Numbered from the stretch's first letter, positions 41,520 through 50,256 are shown. The stretch: 64,000 nt of DNA from Pseudomonas brassicacearum subsp. neoaurantiaca (GCF_013608025.1 NZ_VDLV01000064.1:1-64000); one strand, 5' to 3'. A program made the numbers and translations. The notes: generated by a model from the letters alone, not told the origin.

Positions 41520-41629
41520 AGAGGCGGGCGACACCAGGGAAAGGGACGGCCTAGTATGCCCGCCCCACGCTGCAAAAAAAACGCCCATTTGGGGCTGTGT
41601 GATAACTGGCCGAAAAAACACCAAAAACC

Positions 41630-41744
41630 AATGTGGGAGCGAGCTTGCTGTGGCGAGGGAGCTTGCTCCCGCTGGGCTGCGAAGCAGCCCCTCGACAAGA
41701 TCAAGCCAGAAGCATCTGCGACGGGAGCAAGCTCCCTCGCCACA
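41630..41744. repeat. Composite REP: partial REP-B fused to a REP-A inverted pair
   Basis: The first 18 bp are the head of a REP-B element (TGTGGGAGCGAGCTTGCT), which runs directly into a full REP-A element (41650-41692). An inverted REP-A head closes the unit (41720-41744). Two families joined at the shared AGCTTGCT core. Confidence 0.85.
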
Positions 41745-41773
41745 AAAGCCCTGCTCAATGCTGCGACGCCTGG

Positions 41774-43303
41774 TCAGACCAGGATCGAGGTCCCGGTCAT
41801 TTCAGCCGGCTTTTCCATGCCCAGCAACATCAGCATGGTCGGGGCCACGTCAGCCAGCACGCCGCCGTTGCGGACCTTGAAGTCGCGCTTGCCGACATAA
41901 ATGAACGGCACCGGCTCGGTGGTGTGCGCGGTGTGGGCCTGGCCGGTGGATTCGTCGGACATCTGCTCGACGTTGCCGTGGTCCGCCGTGATCAGGGCTT
42001 CGCCGCCGACTTTCTCCAGGGCGTCGACGATGCGACCCACGCAAGTGTCCAGGCATTCCACCGCCTTGACCGCTGCGTCGAATACGCCGCTGTGGCCGAC
42101 CATGTCGCCGTTGGCGTAGTTCACCACGATCACGTCGTAGCGCTGGTTTTCAATGGCGTCGACGATGCGGTCGGTCACTTCCGGCGCGCTCATTTCCGGT
42201 TGCAGGTCGTAGGTGGCAACTTTCGGCGACGGGATCAGGATGCGTTCTTCGCCCGGGAAGGGTTCTTCACGGCCACCGGAGAAAAAGAACGTCACGTGGG
42301 CGTACTTTTCGGTTTCGGCGATGCGCAGCTGGGTCTTGCCGTTTTTCGCCAGGTAATCGCCCAGCACGTTTTCCAGGCTGCCGGCGGCGAAGGCCGAGGG
42401 CGCGGGAATGCTGGCGGCGTATTGGGTCAGCATCACGAAACCGGCCAGTTTCGGCTGGCGGGCGCGTTCGAATTCCTTGAAATCGTCTTCGACGAATACG
42501 CGGGTCAGTTCACGGGCGCGGTCGGCACGGAAGTTCATGAACACCACGGCGTCGCCGTCCTCGACTTTGACCGGCGCGCCAATGGTGGTGGCCTTGACGA
42601 ATTCGTCGCTTTCGCCGCGTTCATAGGCTGCCTGCAGGCCTTCTTGCGCGGTGGCGGCGTGGAATTCGGCATTGCCGTCGACGATCAGGTTGTAGGCCTG
42701 GGCGACGCGATCCCAGCGATTGTCGCGGTCCATGGCGAAGTAGCGGCCGATCAGGCTGGCAATCCGGCCCTTGCCCAGCGCCTTGAACGTGTCATCCAGA
42801 ACCTTGATCGACGATTCGGCGCTCTTGGGCGGCGTATCGCGGCCATCGAGGAAGGCGTGCAGGTAGATGTTCTGGGCGCCGCGCTTGGCGGCCAGTTCGG
42901 CCATGGCGACCAGGTGATCCTGGTGGCTGTGTACGCCGCCATCGGACAGCAGGCCCATGAAGTGCACGGCTTTGCCAGCGGCGACGGCTTTATCCACGGC
43001 GGCGCAGATGGTTGGGTTTTCAAAGAACTCGCCATCGCGGATCGACTTGGTCACGCGGGTGAAATCCTGATACACCACGCGGCCCGCGCCGAGGTTCATA
43101 TGGCCGACTTCGGAGTTGCCCATTTGCCCGTCGGGCAGGCCTACGTCCATGCCGCTGCCGGAGATCAAGCCGTTCGGCACGGTGGCCCACAGGCGATCCA
43201 GTACAGGCTTCTTGGCCGCGTATACGGCATTGGATTCGTGGCTGTCACTGTGACCGAAGCCGTCCAGAATCATCAGGACCAAAGGTTTAGGCGTGGTAGT
43301 CAT
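41774..43303 (-). CDS. gpmI: 2,3-bisphosphoglycerate-independent phosphoglycerate mutase
   Basis: A 509-residue Mn-dependent enzyme interconverting 3- and 2-phosphoglycerate. The phosphorylated serine lies in the early MILDGFGHSDSHESNAV region; metal ligands are in NYANGDMVGHSGVFDAA and TADHGNVEQM. Start taken at MTTTPKPLVLMILDG. It leads the gpmI-envC-ctpA-yibQ series and is divergent from the rhodanese gene. Confidence 0.97.
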   Translation of the reverse strand: MTTTPKPLVLMILDGFGHSDSHESNAVYAAKKPVLDRLWATVPNGLISGSGMDVGLPDGQMGNSEVGHMNLGAGRVVYQDFTRVTKSIRDGEFFENPTICAAVDKAVAAGKAVHFMGLLSDGGVHSHQDHLVAMAELAAKRGAQNIYLHAFLDGRDTPPKSAESSIKVLDDTFKALGKGRIASLIGRYFAMDRDNRWDRVAQAYNLIVDGNAEFHAATAQEGLQAAYERGESDEFVKATTIGAPVKVEDGDAVVFMNFRADRARELTRVFVEDDFKEFERARQPKLAGFVMLTQYAASIPAPSAFAAGSLENVLGDYLAKNGKTQLRIAETEKYAHVTFFFSGGREEPFPGEERILIPSPKVATYDLQPEMSAPEVTDRIVDAIENQRYDVIVVNYANGDMVGHSGVFDAAVKAVECLDTCVGRIVDALEKVGGEALITADHGNVEQMSDESTGQAHTAHTTEPVPFIYVGKRDFKVRNGGVLADVAPTMLMLLGMEKPAEMTGTSILV

Positions 43304-43455
43304 GGAATCCACTCGTGGCTGGTTGAAAGAAGACGATGGAAAAGGGACGGGCAGTTTAAAGGTAAGTTCCGGTGCCGTCACCGCCGGGCGGGGTTTGGCC
43401 GGCCTTGCGTGCTGTGTATACTGGCCGACATTTTAACGCCCTGGAACCTCCTTCG

Positions 43456-43869
43456 ATGGTTGCTCACCTGATTGAATTTGCCACTAACCACTACATTCTC
43501 GTCGGTATCTTCGTCGTACTGTTGGCGTTGCTGTTGGCCCATACGATGCAGGGCGGCGGACGCAGCCTGAGCACTGGCGAGTTGACTGCGCTGGTCAACA
43601 AGGATGCCGGCGTGGTGGTCGATATCCGCCCGAGCAAGGAATACGCCGCCGGTCACATTGTCGGCGCGCTGAACATTCCGCAGGACAAACTGATCGCACG
43701 CGTTGGCGAACTGGAAAAGCACAAGGCCAAGACAATCATCCTGGTGGACGCCCAAGGCCAGCAGGCCGGTACCCTTGCCCGCGAACTGATGAAGTCCGGC
43801 TTCACCGCCGCCAAGCTGTCCGGTGGCGTTGCGAGCTGGAAAGCCGACAATCTGCCCTTGGTGAAGTGA
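43456..43869 (+). CDS. Membrane-anchored rhodanese-like protein (YibN type), Cys-less
   Basis: The 137-residue protein has an N-terminal anchor (ILVGIFVVLLALLLAHTM) and a rhodanese domain (VVVDIRPSKEYAAGHIVGALNIP, GELEKHKAKTIILV). The loop that holds the catalytic Cys reads LVDAQGQQAGTLA, and the protein has no cysteine at all, so it cannot transfer sulfur by the usual persulfide. E. coli YibN has a similarly shifted loop. It starts the rhodanese-grx-secB cluster. Confidence 0.92.
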   Translation: MVAHLIEFATNHYILVGIFVVLLALLLAHTMQGGGRSLSTGELTALVNKDAGVVVDIRPSKEYAAGHIVGALNIPQDKLIARVGELEKHKAKTIILVDAQGQQAGTLARELMKSGFTAAKLSGGVASWKADNLPLVK

Positions 43870-43870
43870 C

Positions 43871-44125
43871 ATGCCCCACGTAGTTGTCTACTCCAGCGAT
43901 TACTGCCCTTATTGCTCCCGAGCCAAGCACTTGCTCCAGAGTAAAGGCGTGGCTTTCGAAGAGATCAAGGTCGACGGCAAGCCGCAACTGCGCGCCGAAA
44001 TGACCCAGAAGGCCCGGCGTACCTCCGTGCCGCAGATCTGGATCGGCGACACCCACGTGGGCGGTTCCGATGATCTGTACGCCCTGGAGCGCGCCGGCAA
44101 GCTCGACGCGCTGCTCAAGGCCTGA
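43871..44125 (+). CDS. grxC: Glutaredoxin 3
   Basis: An 84-residue glutaredoxin with dithiol site CPYC in VVYSSDYCPYCSRAKHLL, cis-proline TSVPQIWIGDTHVGGSDDL. Uses glutathione to reduce disulfides. It begins 1 bp after the rhodanese stop and precedes secB, the conserved order. Confidence 0.97.
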   Translation: MPHVVVYSSDYCPYCSRAKHLLQSKGVAFEEIKVDGKPQLRAEMTQKARRTSVPQIWIGDTHVGGSDDLYALERAGKLDALLKA

Positions 44126-44162
44126 ATTCCTATTAACAGAACTGAAGTAAGAAGGATCTGCG

Positions 44163-44645
44163 ATGACTGACCAACAGAACACTGCTGCCACTGAAGAAGA
44201 AGCCGCACCGCAATTCTCCTTGCAGCGCATTTACGTCCGTGACCTGTCCTTCGAGGCCCCGAAAAGCCCGGCGATTTTCCGCCAGCAGTGGGAGCCGAGC
44301 GTAGGCCTGGACCTGAACACCCGTCAGAAAGCCCTGGAAGACGATTTCCACGAAGTGGTACTGACCCTGTCGGTCACCGTCAAGAACGGCGACGAAGTCG
44401 CGTTCATCGCCGAAGTGCAGCAGGCCGGTATCTTCCTGATCAAGAATCTGGATGCCGCTTCGATGAGCCACACCCTGGGTGCTTTCTGCCCGAACATCCT
44501 GTTCCCTTACGCCCGCGAAACCCTGGATAGCCTGGTGACTCGCGGTTCGTTCCCGGCGCTGATGCTGGCTCCGGTGAACTTCGATGCCCTGTACGCGCAA
44601 GAGCTGCAGCGCATGCAGCAGGAAGGCGGCGCGACCGTTCAGTAA
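44163..44645 (+). CDS. secB: Protein-export chaperone SecB
   Basis: A 160-residue SecB, the tetrameric cytosolic chaperone that keeps preproteins unfolded and passes them to SecA. FSLQRIYVRDLSFEAPKSPAIF, then LEDDFHEVVLTLSVTVK and PNILFPYARETLDSLVTRGSFPALMLAPVNFDALYAQ are conserved. The N-terminal 20 residues are acidic and low in complexity, as usual. AAGAAGGA precedes the ATG. Confidence 0.98.
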   Translation: MTDQQNTAATEEEAAPQFSLQRIYVRDLSFEAPKSPAIFRQQWEPSVGLDLNTRQKALEDDFHEVVLTLSVTVKNGDEVAFIAEVQQAGIFLIKNLDAASMSHTLGAFCPNILFPYARETLDSLVTRGSFPALMLAPVNFDALYAQELQRMQQEGGATVQ

Positions 44646-44670
44646 ACGGCGCTCCACGCGGCACAAAACC

Positions 44671-44760
44671 TGTGGGAGCGAGCCTGCTCGCGATGGCGGT
44701 GTATCAGTTAACATCAAAGTCGACTGACCCAGCGCCATCGCGAGCAAGCTCGCTCCCACA
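44671..44760. repeat. Inverted REP-B pair (REPIN)
   Basis: A forward TGTGGGAGCGAGCCTGCTCG copy and an inverted copy separated by about 40 bp, between the convergent secB and trmL genes. Confidence 0.9.
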
Positions 44761-44784
44761 GGTGTTTCTGCCAACAGGTAGGGT

Positions 44785-45240
44785 TCAGGCGAAGCCGTTC
44801 TGCCGCCACGCCTCGTAAACCGCTACCGCCACGGTGTTGGACAGGTTCAGGCTCCGGCAGCCTTCGCGCATTGGCAGGCGCAAGCGTTGTTCGGCGGGCA
44901 GGGCGTCCAGCACTTCGGCCGGCAGGCCACGGCTTTCCGGGCCGAACAGGAACGCATCCCCGGCGACGAAGCTGGCATCATGAAACGGCCGCGAGCCCTT
45001 GGTGGTGAAAGCGAAAAGACGTGGATGCCCCAAGCTCTCCAAGCAACTGGCCAGATCGGCGTGCCGCTGCAAAGTGGCATACTCGTGGTAGTCGAGGCCG
45101 GCGCGGCGCAGGCGCTTGTCGTCCATGTCGAAGCCCAGCGGTTCGATCAAATGCAGGTGGCAGCCACTGTTGGCGCACAGCCTGATGACGTTGCCGGTAT
45201 TCGGCGGGATTTCCGGTTGAAAAAGGATGACGTGAAACAT
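44785..45240 (-). CDS. trmL: tRNA (cytidine/uridine-34-2'-O)-methyltransferase
   Basis: A 151-residue SPOUT enzyme that methylates the wobble ribose of tRNA-Leu isoacceptors. MFHVILFQPEIPPNTGNVIRLC, FLFGPESRGLP and LRLPMREGCRSLNLSNTVAVAVYEA (knot) are diagnostic. The longer in-frame reading to 45798 is not coding. Divergent from the following hypothetical gene by overlapping start regions. Confidence 0.96.
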   Translation of the reverse strand: MFHVILFQPEIPPNTGNVIRLCANSGCHLHLIEPLGFDMDDKRLRRAGLDYHEYATLQRHADLASCLESLGHPRLFAFTTKGSRPFHDASFVAGDAFLFGPESRGLPAEVLDALPAEQRLRLPMREGCRSLNLSNTVAVAVYEAWRQNGFA

Positions 45241-45304
45241 GCACGGCTCCGCAGATGAAGATGAGCGGCATTCTACGCCGCAAACCGATCGACGTTCGAA
45301 GCTA

Positions 45305-45679
45305 ATGCCTCGGGTGATGGGCTCGTTGGCGATTTTCGGCATGATGATCGGGCTGATGATCGGACGCCTGACCACGCCTGAGCCGAGCTTGCTGCAGCAG
45401 GTCGAAGTCAACGACGGCGGGCTGGTTGCCTGGTTCAACAATGAACCCAAGTTGCACGGGGAAGTCGTCGACGGCTCGGTGGCGCTGTTGTTCGATGCAG
45501 AGGGTTCACCACAGAACGGCCAGCTCAAGCTCAACGGCAAGGATGTGAATTGGCGGGTGCGTCTGAGTGACAAGGGCTTGTTGCTGACGCTGGTAGCGGC
45601 GCGTCCGTTGCGAGGGGAGTGGGCCGGCAGCGAAGTCGATGACCGCTGGCGGTTGGAGATCCGTCTCCAAGAGCAATAA
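45305..45679 (+). CDS. Membrane-anchored hypothetical protein
   Basis: A 124-residue product from the ATG at 45305: helix VMGSLAIFGMMIGLMIGRL then a soluble domain (VEVNDGGLVAWFNNEPKLHGEVVDGSVALLF, LNGKDVNWRVRLSDKGLLLTLVAA). Upstream extension in this frame reaches 45239 but looks non-coding. In another frame, an ATG at 45257 encodes a short basic peptide (MKMSGILRRKPIDVRS) that ends in TAATG exactly at the start used here, which could mean a frameshift in the sequence or a coupled leader peptide. Function unknown. Confidence 0.7.
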   Translation: MPRVMGSLAIFGMMIGLMIGRLTTPEPSLLQQVEVNDGGLVAWFNNEPKLHGEVVDGSVALLFDAEGSPQNGQLKLNGKDVNWRVRLSDKGLLLTLVAARPLRGEWAGSEVDDRWRLEIRLQEQ

Positions 45680-45869
45680 AAGAGGGAATCCCCGGCCTGC
45701 CTGTACCAAGGTCCCCAAAACGGGAGGGCTCGCGCTCGGCGCAGGGCCCCTGGGTGTAAAGAAGGGAAACCTTGACCTGCCTGTATCAAGGCCCCCAAAA
45801 CAGTGGGCTCGATGAGCCCGGTATAAAAGAGGGGAATCCCCGGCCTGCCTGTACCAAGGTCCCCAAAAC
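45677..45869. repeat. Three imperfect 45-bp repeats
   Basis: Units at 45677-45721, 45757-45801 and 45824-45869 share a TAAA(A)GA(A/G)GGG start, the core CCTGCCTGTA[CT]CAAGG and a CCCCAAAAC end. Spacers contain short hairpins, clearest GGGCTC-GAT-GAGCCC at 45805-45819. Unit 2 has CCTTGA/TCAAGG flanking the core, a paired stem. Unit 1 begins at the stop codon of the upstream gene. Not a REP family seen elsewhere in the window. Confidence 0.8.
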
Positions 45870-45945
45870 TGGGTAGTGATCTGGCTATTGCAGGGGACGT
45901 GCCAGTTTTAAATGGCTTGTCACAAAAAACTTGCTGGAAATGCGC

Positions 45946-45974
45946 AAAGCCCCGTAATCCGGGGCTTTGGCTTT
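45946..45974 (+). terminator. Intrinsic terminator
   Basis: AAAGCCCCG-TAATC-CGGGGCTTT is a perfect 9-bp stem, followed by GGCTTTT. It works best rightward, closing the transcript through the triple repeat, and may also act leftward for ntrC. Confidence 0.75.
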
Positions 45975-46077
45975 TGCGGCGGCTGGTTTTTTCGAAGCGG
46001 TCCGATGGGTTCGGGCCTGTGGCACATGAGCAATTGCGGTTCGCCGTGCATTGAAGCGGTGCATAAAGCTATAAAAG

Positions 46078-46180
46078 CATCGTCGGATCGCCGCCCGGAG
46101 CAAGCTTCCCACAGGGTTCAGTGGTGTTCACGCGCTCGCGAACACTGGAAATCCATTGTGGGAGCGAGCTTGCTCGCGAT
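46078..46180. repeat. REP-B element with shared 29-bp flank
   Basis: 46078-46106 is identical to the 29 bp that begin the array at 37848. The REP-B copy is at 46157-46180. The inner part is diverged (an inverted REP head truncated to AAGCTTCCCACA). Confidence 0.8.
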
Positions 46181-46215
46181 TGGCCTTCAAATTCAGCGAA
46201 GGGGTTAAAGGCTGA

Positions 46216-47652
46216 TCAGCCCTCATCCCCCTCATCATCGTCCCCGCCATCAACCTTCATCCCCAATTCCTTGATCTTGCGGGTCAAGGTATTGCGGCCC
46301 CAACCCAGCAGGACGGCGGCGTCACGGCGGCGGCCGGCGGTGTGCTTGAGGGCGGTTTCGATCATGATCCGCTCGAAACTCGGCACGGCGCTGTCCAGAA
46401 GGCTCGACTGGCCGCGGGCCAGCGCCTGGTCAGCCCATTGGCGCAGGGCCTGTTCCCAGTTGGTCACTGGCGCCGAATCCTGTGGCAGGCTCAACAGTTC
46501 CGGTGGCAGGTCGCTGATATGCACTTCGCGACCCGACGCCATCACCGTGATCCAGCGGCAGGTGTTCTCCAACTGACGCACGTTGCCGGGCCACGGCAGG
46601 TTCTTGAGGTATTCCTCGGTTTCGTTCTTGAGCAGCTTGGGCTCCACCGCCAGTTCCTGGGCCGCGCGGCCGAGGAAGTGTCGGGCCAGGGTCGGGATGT
46701 CTTCGCGACGGTCCGCCAGGCGCGGGATGTGGATGCGGATCACATTCAGGCGATGGAACAAGTCTTCCCGGAACTTACCGGCGTGGACCAGGGTTTCCAG
46801 ATTCTGGTGGGTCGCGGCAATGATTCGAACATCGACCTTGACCGGGGTATGACCGCCCACCCGATAGAACTCACCATCGGCCAGCACGCGCAGCAAGCGG
46901 GTCTGGGTGTCTGCCGGCATGTCGCCGATTTCGTCGAGGAACAGCGTGCCGCCGTCGGCTTGCTCGAAGCGTCCGCGCCGCAGGTTTGCCGCGCCGGTGA
47001 AGGCGCCTTTCTCATGGCCGAACAGCTCGGATTCCATCAGGTCCTTTGGGATCGCGGCCATGTTCAGCGCAATGAACGGCGACGCCGCCCGTGGGCTGTG
47101 GCGGTGCAGGGCGTGGGCAACCAATTCCTTGCCGGTGCCCGACTCGCCGTTGATCAGCACGGTGATGTTGGAGTGGCTCAAGCGGCCGATGGCGCGAAAC
47201 ACTTCCTGCATCGCCGGCGCTTCGCCGATGATCTCCGGAGTGCGGGCCAGGGCCGGTACTTCTTCCAGGCCTTGTTGTTCCTGGGCGTGCTGGTTGGCGC
47301 GCTTGACCAGGGACACGGCTTCGTCGACATCGAACGGCTTGGGCAGGTATTCGAACGCACCGCCCTGGTAGGACGCGACGGCGCTGTCCAGGTCCGAATG
47401 GGCGGTCATGATGATCACCGGCAGCCGTGGGTGCTGCTCGCGAATCCGCGCCAGCAAGTCCAGGCCACTGGCGCCGGGCATGCGGATGTCGGAAATGATG
47501 ACGTCCGGCTGCTGACGGGCCAGGCGGCTCATCACCCCGTCTGCGCTGTCGAAGCTCTGGGTGGTCATGCCTTCCTGTTGCAAGGCTTTTTCCAGGACCC
47601 AGCGGATAGAACGGTCGTCATCGACGATCCACACGGTTTCACTACGGCTCAT
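46216..47652 (-). CDS. ntrC: Nitrogen regulation response regulator NtrC (GlnG)
   Basis: The 478-residue sigma-54 activator has a receiver domain with phospho-acceptor D55 in VIISDIRMPG, an AAA+ domain with Walker A GESGTGKE, the sigma-54 contact GAFTGA in GHEKGAFTGAANLRRG and Walker B GGTLFLDEIGD, then a Fis-type HTH (HTAGRRRDAAVLLGWGRNTLTRKIKEL). The start overlaps the ntrB stop. It should activate glnA, whose sigma-54 promoter lies in this window. Confidence 0.98.
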   Translation of the reverse strand: MSRSETVWIVDDDRSIRWVLEKALQQEGMTTQSFDSADGVMSRLARQQPDVIISDIRMPGASGLDLLARIREQHPRLPVIIMTAHSDLDSAVASYQGGAFEYLPKPFDVDEAVSLVKRANQHAQEQQGLEEVPALARTPEIIGEAPAMQEVFRAIGRLSHSNITVLINGESGTGKELVAHALHRHSPRAASPFIALNMAAIPKDLMESELFGHEKGAFTGAANLRRGRFEQADGGTLFLDEIGDMPADTQTRLLRVLADGEFYRVGGHTPVKVDVRIIAATHQNLETLVHAGKFREDLFHRLNVIRIHIPRLADRREDIPTLARHFLGRAAQELAVEPKLLKNETEEYLKNLPWPGNVRQLENTCRWITVMASGREVHISDLPPELLSLPQDSAPVTNWEQALRQWADQALARGQSSLLDSAVPSFERIMIETALKHTAGRRRDAAVLLGWGRNTLTRKIKELGMKVDGGDDDEGDEG

Positions 47653-48734
47653 GTCGATGTGGCTCCTTGTTCCAGTGGCAGGAAGATCGAGAAAGTGGTG
47701 TGGCCGGGGTGGCTTTCACATTCGATCAAGCCCTGATGCTGACTGATGATGTTCTGGGTGATGGACAGCCCCAGCCCGGTACCGTCCGGGCGGCCGCTGA
47801 CCATGGGAAAGAAGATGGTTTCCTGCAATTCCTGGGGAATGCCCGGACCGTTGTCGATGATCTCGATCTTGGTCACCAGGCGATGGCGCACATGGCCGAT
47901 GGTGAACTGGCGCATGGCGCGGGTGCGCAGGCTGATGCGGCCCAGGCGCAACTCGTTCTGGGTGCTGATGGCTTGCATGGCGTTGCGCACGATATTCAGC
48001 ACCGCCTGGATCATCTGTTCGCGATCGATCAAGACGTCGGGAATGCTCGGGTCATAGTCGCGCACCAGGGTGATGCAGCCTTGGCTTTCTGCTTCCACCA
48101 GGCTGCTGACGCGTTCCAATACTTCGTGGACATTGCACAAAGCCAGCGAGGGCAGCTTGTTCGAGCCAAGCATGCGGTCCACCAGGTTACGCAGGCGGTC
48201 AGCTTCTTCGATGATGACGTTGGTGTAGTCCTTGAGGCTTTCTTCCGGCAGCTCCCGGGCGAGCAACTGGGCCGCGCCGCGAATGCCGCCAAGCGGATTC
48301 TTGATTTCATGGGCGAGGCCGCGCACCAGCATCTTGCTGGTTTCCTGCTTGGATATCTGTGCCTCTTCCTTGGTGATGCGCAGCAGGCGATCACGGGGAT
48401 GGACTTCCAACAGCAGCAGGGTGGCGTGGTTGTTCAGTATTGGCGTTACCGCGTAGTCGACGGTCAGGGTCTGGCCGGTCAGGGCGGTCAGCATCGCTTC
48501 GCGCTTGGTGAACGGGTGGGCCTGTTCCACGGCCTGGCGCAGGGAATTGAGCGCTTCGGCGGACTCGGTAAACAGTTCGCTGATGAACTGCCCGTGGCTG
48601 CGCTGGCCGCTGACGGCCAGGAGCATCTCCGCCGCCGGGTTCATGTACTCGAGGCGCAGTTCGGCGTCGAGCAGGATGGTCGCGGTGGTGAGATTGTCGA
48701 GCAACAAGCGGTGTAGTGCGTCGCTAATGGTCAT
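47649..48734 (-). CDS. ntrB: Nitrogen regulation sensor kinase NtrB (GlnL)
   Basis: A 361-residue soluble kinase: N-terminal PAS (LLDNLTTATILLDAELRLEYMNPAAEMLL), phospho-His in VRGLAHEIKNPLGGIRGAAQLL, N box VLNIVRNAMQAI, G boxes IDNGPGIP and DGTGLGLSI. It phosphorylates NtrC under nitrogen limitation and is controlled by PII. Start at MTISDALHRLLLD; the 32 codons upstream in frame are not conserved in type. Confidence 0.97.
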   Translation of the reverse strand: MTISDALHRLLLDNLTTATILLDAELRLEYMNPAAEMLLAVSGQRSHGQFISELFTESAEALNSLRQAVEQAHPFTKREAMLTALTGQTLTVDYAVTPILNNHATLLLLEVHPRDRLLRITKEEAQISKQETSKMLVRGLAHEIKNPLGGIRGAAQLLARELPEESLKDYTNVIIEEADRLRNLVDRMLGSNKLPSLALCNVHEVLERVSSLVEAESQGCITLVRDYDPSIPDVLIDREQMIQAVLNIVRNAMQAISTQNELRLGRISLRTRAMRQFTIGHVRHRLVTKIEIIDNGPGIPQELQETIFFPMVSGRPDGTGLGLSITQNIISQHQGLIECESHPGHTTFSIFLPLEQGATST

Positions 48735-48988
48735 CAGGACCTCTTTTAAAGCGTAGCGTTCAAGGGCAGGCCCCCAAATCGCGCGCGCGATTAATGCGCT
48801 GATACCAGCAAAATGCAAAAACCAAACCAAGGCTCCGAAAAGAAGCGTTTAGAGCCTCAAAAGGCCATTTTTCGCCCAGTTGCGTGGCGTTCTGCCAGCT
48901 TTTACGGGTACTTTCGAACCAAAATGGGATTTGAAACTGGGTAGCGTGCAAGGTATTGCACCAATATAGTGCGCGACCCTGAAGGGCA

Positions 48989-49615
48989 TTAGAAGAACGG
49001 CAGGATGCTGCTTTTTTCTTCCTCGGGTTTTTCGGCGAGGGGGCATTCGGGACGCTGGCCATAGTCGGCCATGGCGCACGGCTTGACGCGGCGCTTCTGC
49101 GCGAGGGACATGCGTTGCATGTGGAAGGGCTGGTTGGCGGTGCGTTCGACGATACGGCCCTGTTCATCCAGGATTTCGACCGCCAGGTGATGAGTGCCCC
49201 GGTCGACGTTTTTCAAGGCAAATACCGGGCTTGGCCCTGGCTCGGCGGTAGGGTTGCCGTCCAGCAGCAGACGGTAGCGGTGGCCTCTCTGCAGGCCGGG
49301 TTCGCTGGTCGCGGTGACAATCAGCTCCCCGGCGGTGCTGCGTATCGTGGCGTCCGGTTCGGGAATCAACAGTCGGAGCATCTCGTAACGAAACAAGGGC
49401 TCGGCTTGTGGCGACTCGACGGGTGTTGTCGAGGTGATACCGGAGGCGGGTGTCGGCATGCGGTTACCGGGCGGAAATTGTACTTTCCTGGCATTGCCGG
49501 GGCGTGGCTGGTCGGTGAAGACGCGATTGCCCTGGGCGTCGATGTAGGTGTAGACCTGCGCCAGGCCAGGCATTGCGATCAGCAACAGGCCAAGGGCGAC
49601 GAGTGGGCGAATCAT
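48989..49615 (-). CDS. DUF4124 secreted protein, second of a tandem pair
   Basis: A 208-residue precursor with a signal peptide (ALGLLLIAMPGLA) and DUF4124 domain (QVYTYIDAQGNRVFTDQPRPGNARKV). The middle and end are Ig-like in pattern (VTATSEPGLQRGHRYRLLLDG, HHLAVEILDEQGRIV). Its start overlaps the end of the upstream DUF4124 gene. The pair are diverged duplicates: both carry RLLLDG, an RG-x-H-x-LAV block and a closing Q-x-F/V helix. Confidence 0.85.
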   Translation of the reverse strand: MIRPLVALGLLLIAMPGLAQVYTYIDAQGNRVFTDQPRPGNARKVQFPPGNRMPTPASGITSTTPVESPQAEPLFRYEMLRLLIPEPDATIRSTAGELIVTATSEPGLQRGHRYRLLLDGNPTAEPGPSPVFALKNVDRGTHHLAVEILDEQGRIVERTANQPFHMQRMSLAQKRRVKPCAMADYGQRPECPLAEKPEEEKSSILPFF

Positions 49616-50130
49616 GGCAGGTGCACTCGCTGCACGGTGAAGGTGACGGTTTCGCTCTGCTGCACGAGACGTTCTCCGTCGATCACCTGGACCGCCAGGC
49701 TGTGCTCGCCGCGGTCGATGTTCAGCAATTGCAGGCGCGGCACATTGCTCGGCTGGCCGTAAGGCTGGCCGTCGAGCAGTAATCTGAATAGATGTGGACT
49801 CTGCAGACGCGGCTGCGAGCGAACGCCCACCGTGAAAGTGCCGTTGTTGGCACGCAGGGCTTCTTCGGTGGGGATGTCGGTCAGCTCCAACAGCTCGTAG
49901 GCTTTGTGCGGCGCGTTGGTGTTCTCCGGCGTCGCGGGCGTGTCGGGGCTGGTCGGGGCTTGGGATTCCACGCTGTTGAGCGGCGGCAGTTCTACGGCCT
50001 GGGCCGAAACGCCGTCGGGTGGCTGGTTGCTGTAGGCGGTGTTGCCGTCGGCGTCGGTGTATTTGTAGATCTGCGCGGCGGCGGGCAGCGCCAGCAGCAA
50101 TAGCAGAAAGATTGAAAAACCGCGACCCAT
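49612..50130 (-). CDS. DUF4124 secreted protein, first of a tandem pair
   Basis: A 172-residue precursor with signal peptide (IFLLLLLALPAAA) followed by QIYKYTDADGNTAYSNQPPDGVSAQAVELPP, then a proline/threonine-rich linker and the same C-terminal pattern as its neighbour (FRLLLDGQPYGQPSN, DRGEHSLAVQVIDG). Probably periplasmic. Function unknown; the location between ntrB and glnA is the usual Pseudomonas arrangement. Confidence 0.85.
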   Translation of the reverse strand: MGRGFSIFLLLLLALPAAAQIYKYTDADGNTAYSNQPPDGVSAQAVELPPLNSVESQAPTSPDTPATPENTNAPHKAYELLELTDIPTEEALRANNGTFTVGVRSQPRLQSPHLFRLLLDGQPYGQPSNVPRLQLLNIDRGEHSLAVQVIDGERLVQQSETVTFTVQRVHLP

Positions 50131-50256
50131 GGAAAAATCGACCGAAAACGAAAAGTGATGGATGCAGCATAGGCCAGGGCAGGCGGTTGGCCCAAATTGT
50201 TGCATCAACCTCTTTGGGTTGTTGTGTGCCTGATTTTTGGGCCAACGCAAATCCTG

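Larger units (their letters stand above)
45870..46215. other. Intergenic region between convergent genes
   Basis: No gene seen. It holds a terminator hairpin (45946-45968) and a REP-related unit (46078-46180). Confidence 0.6.
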
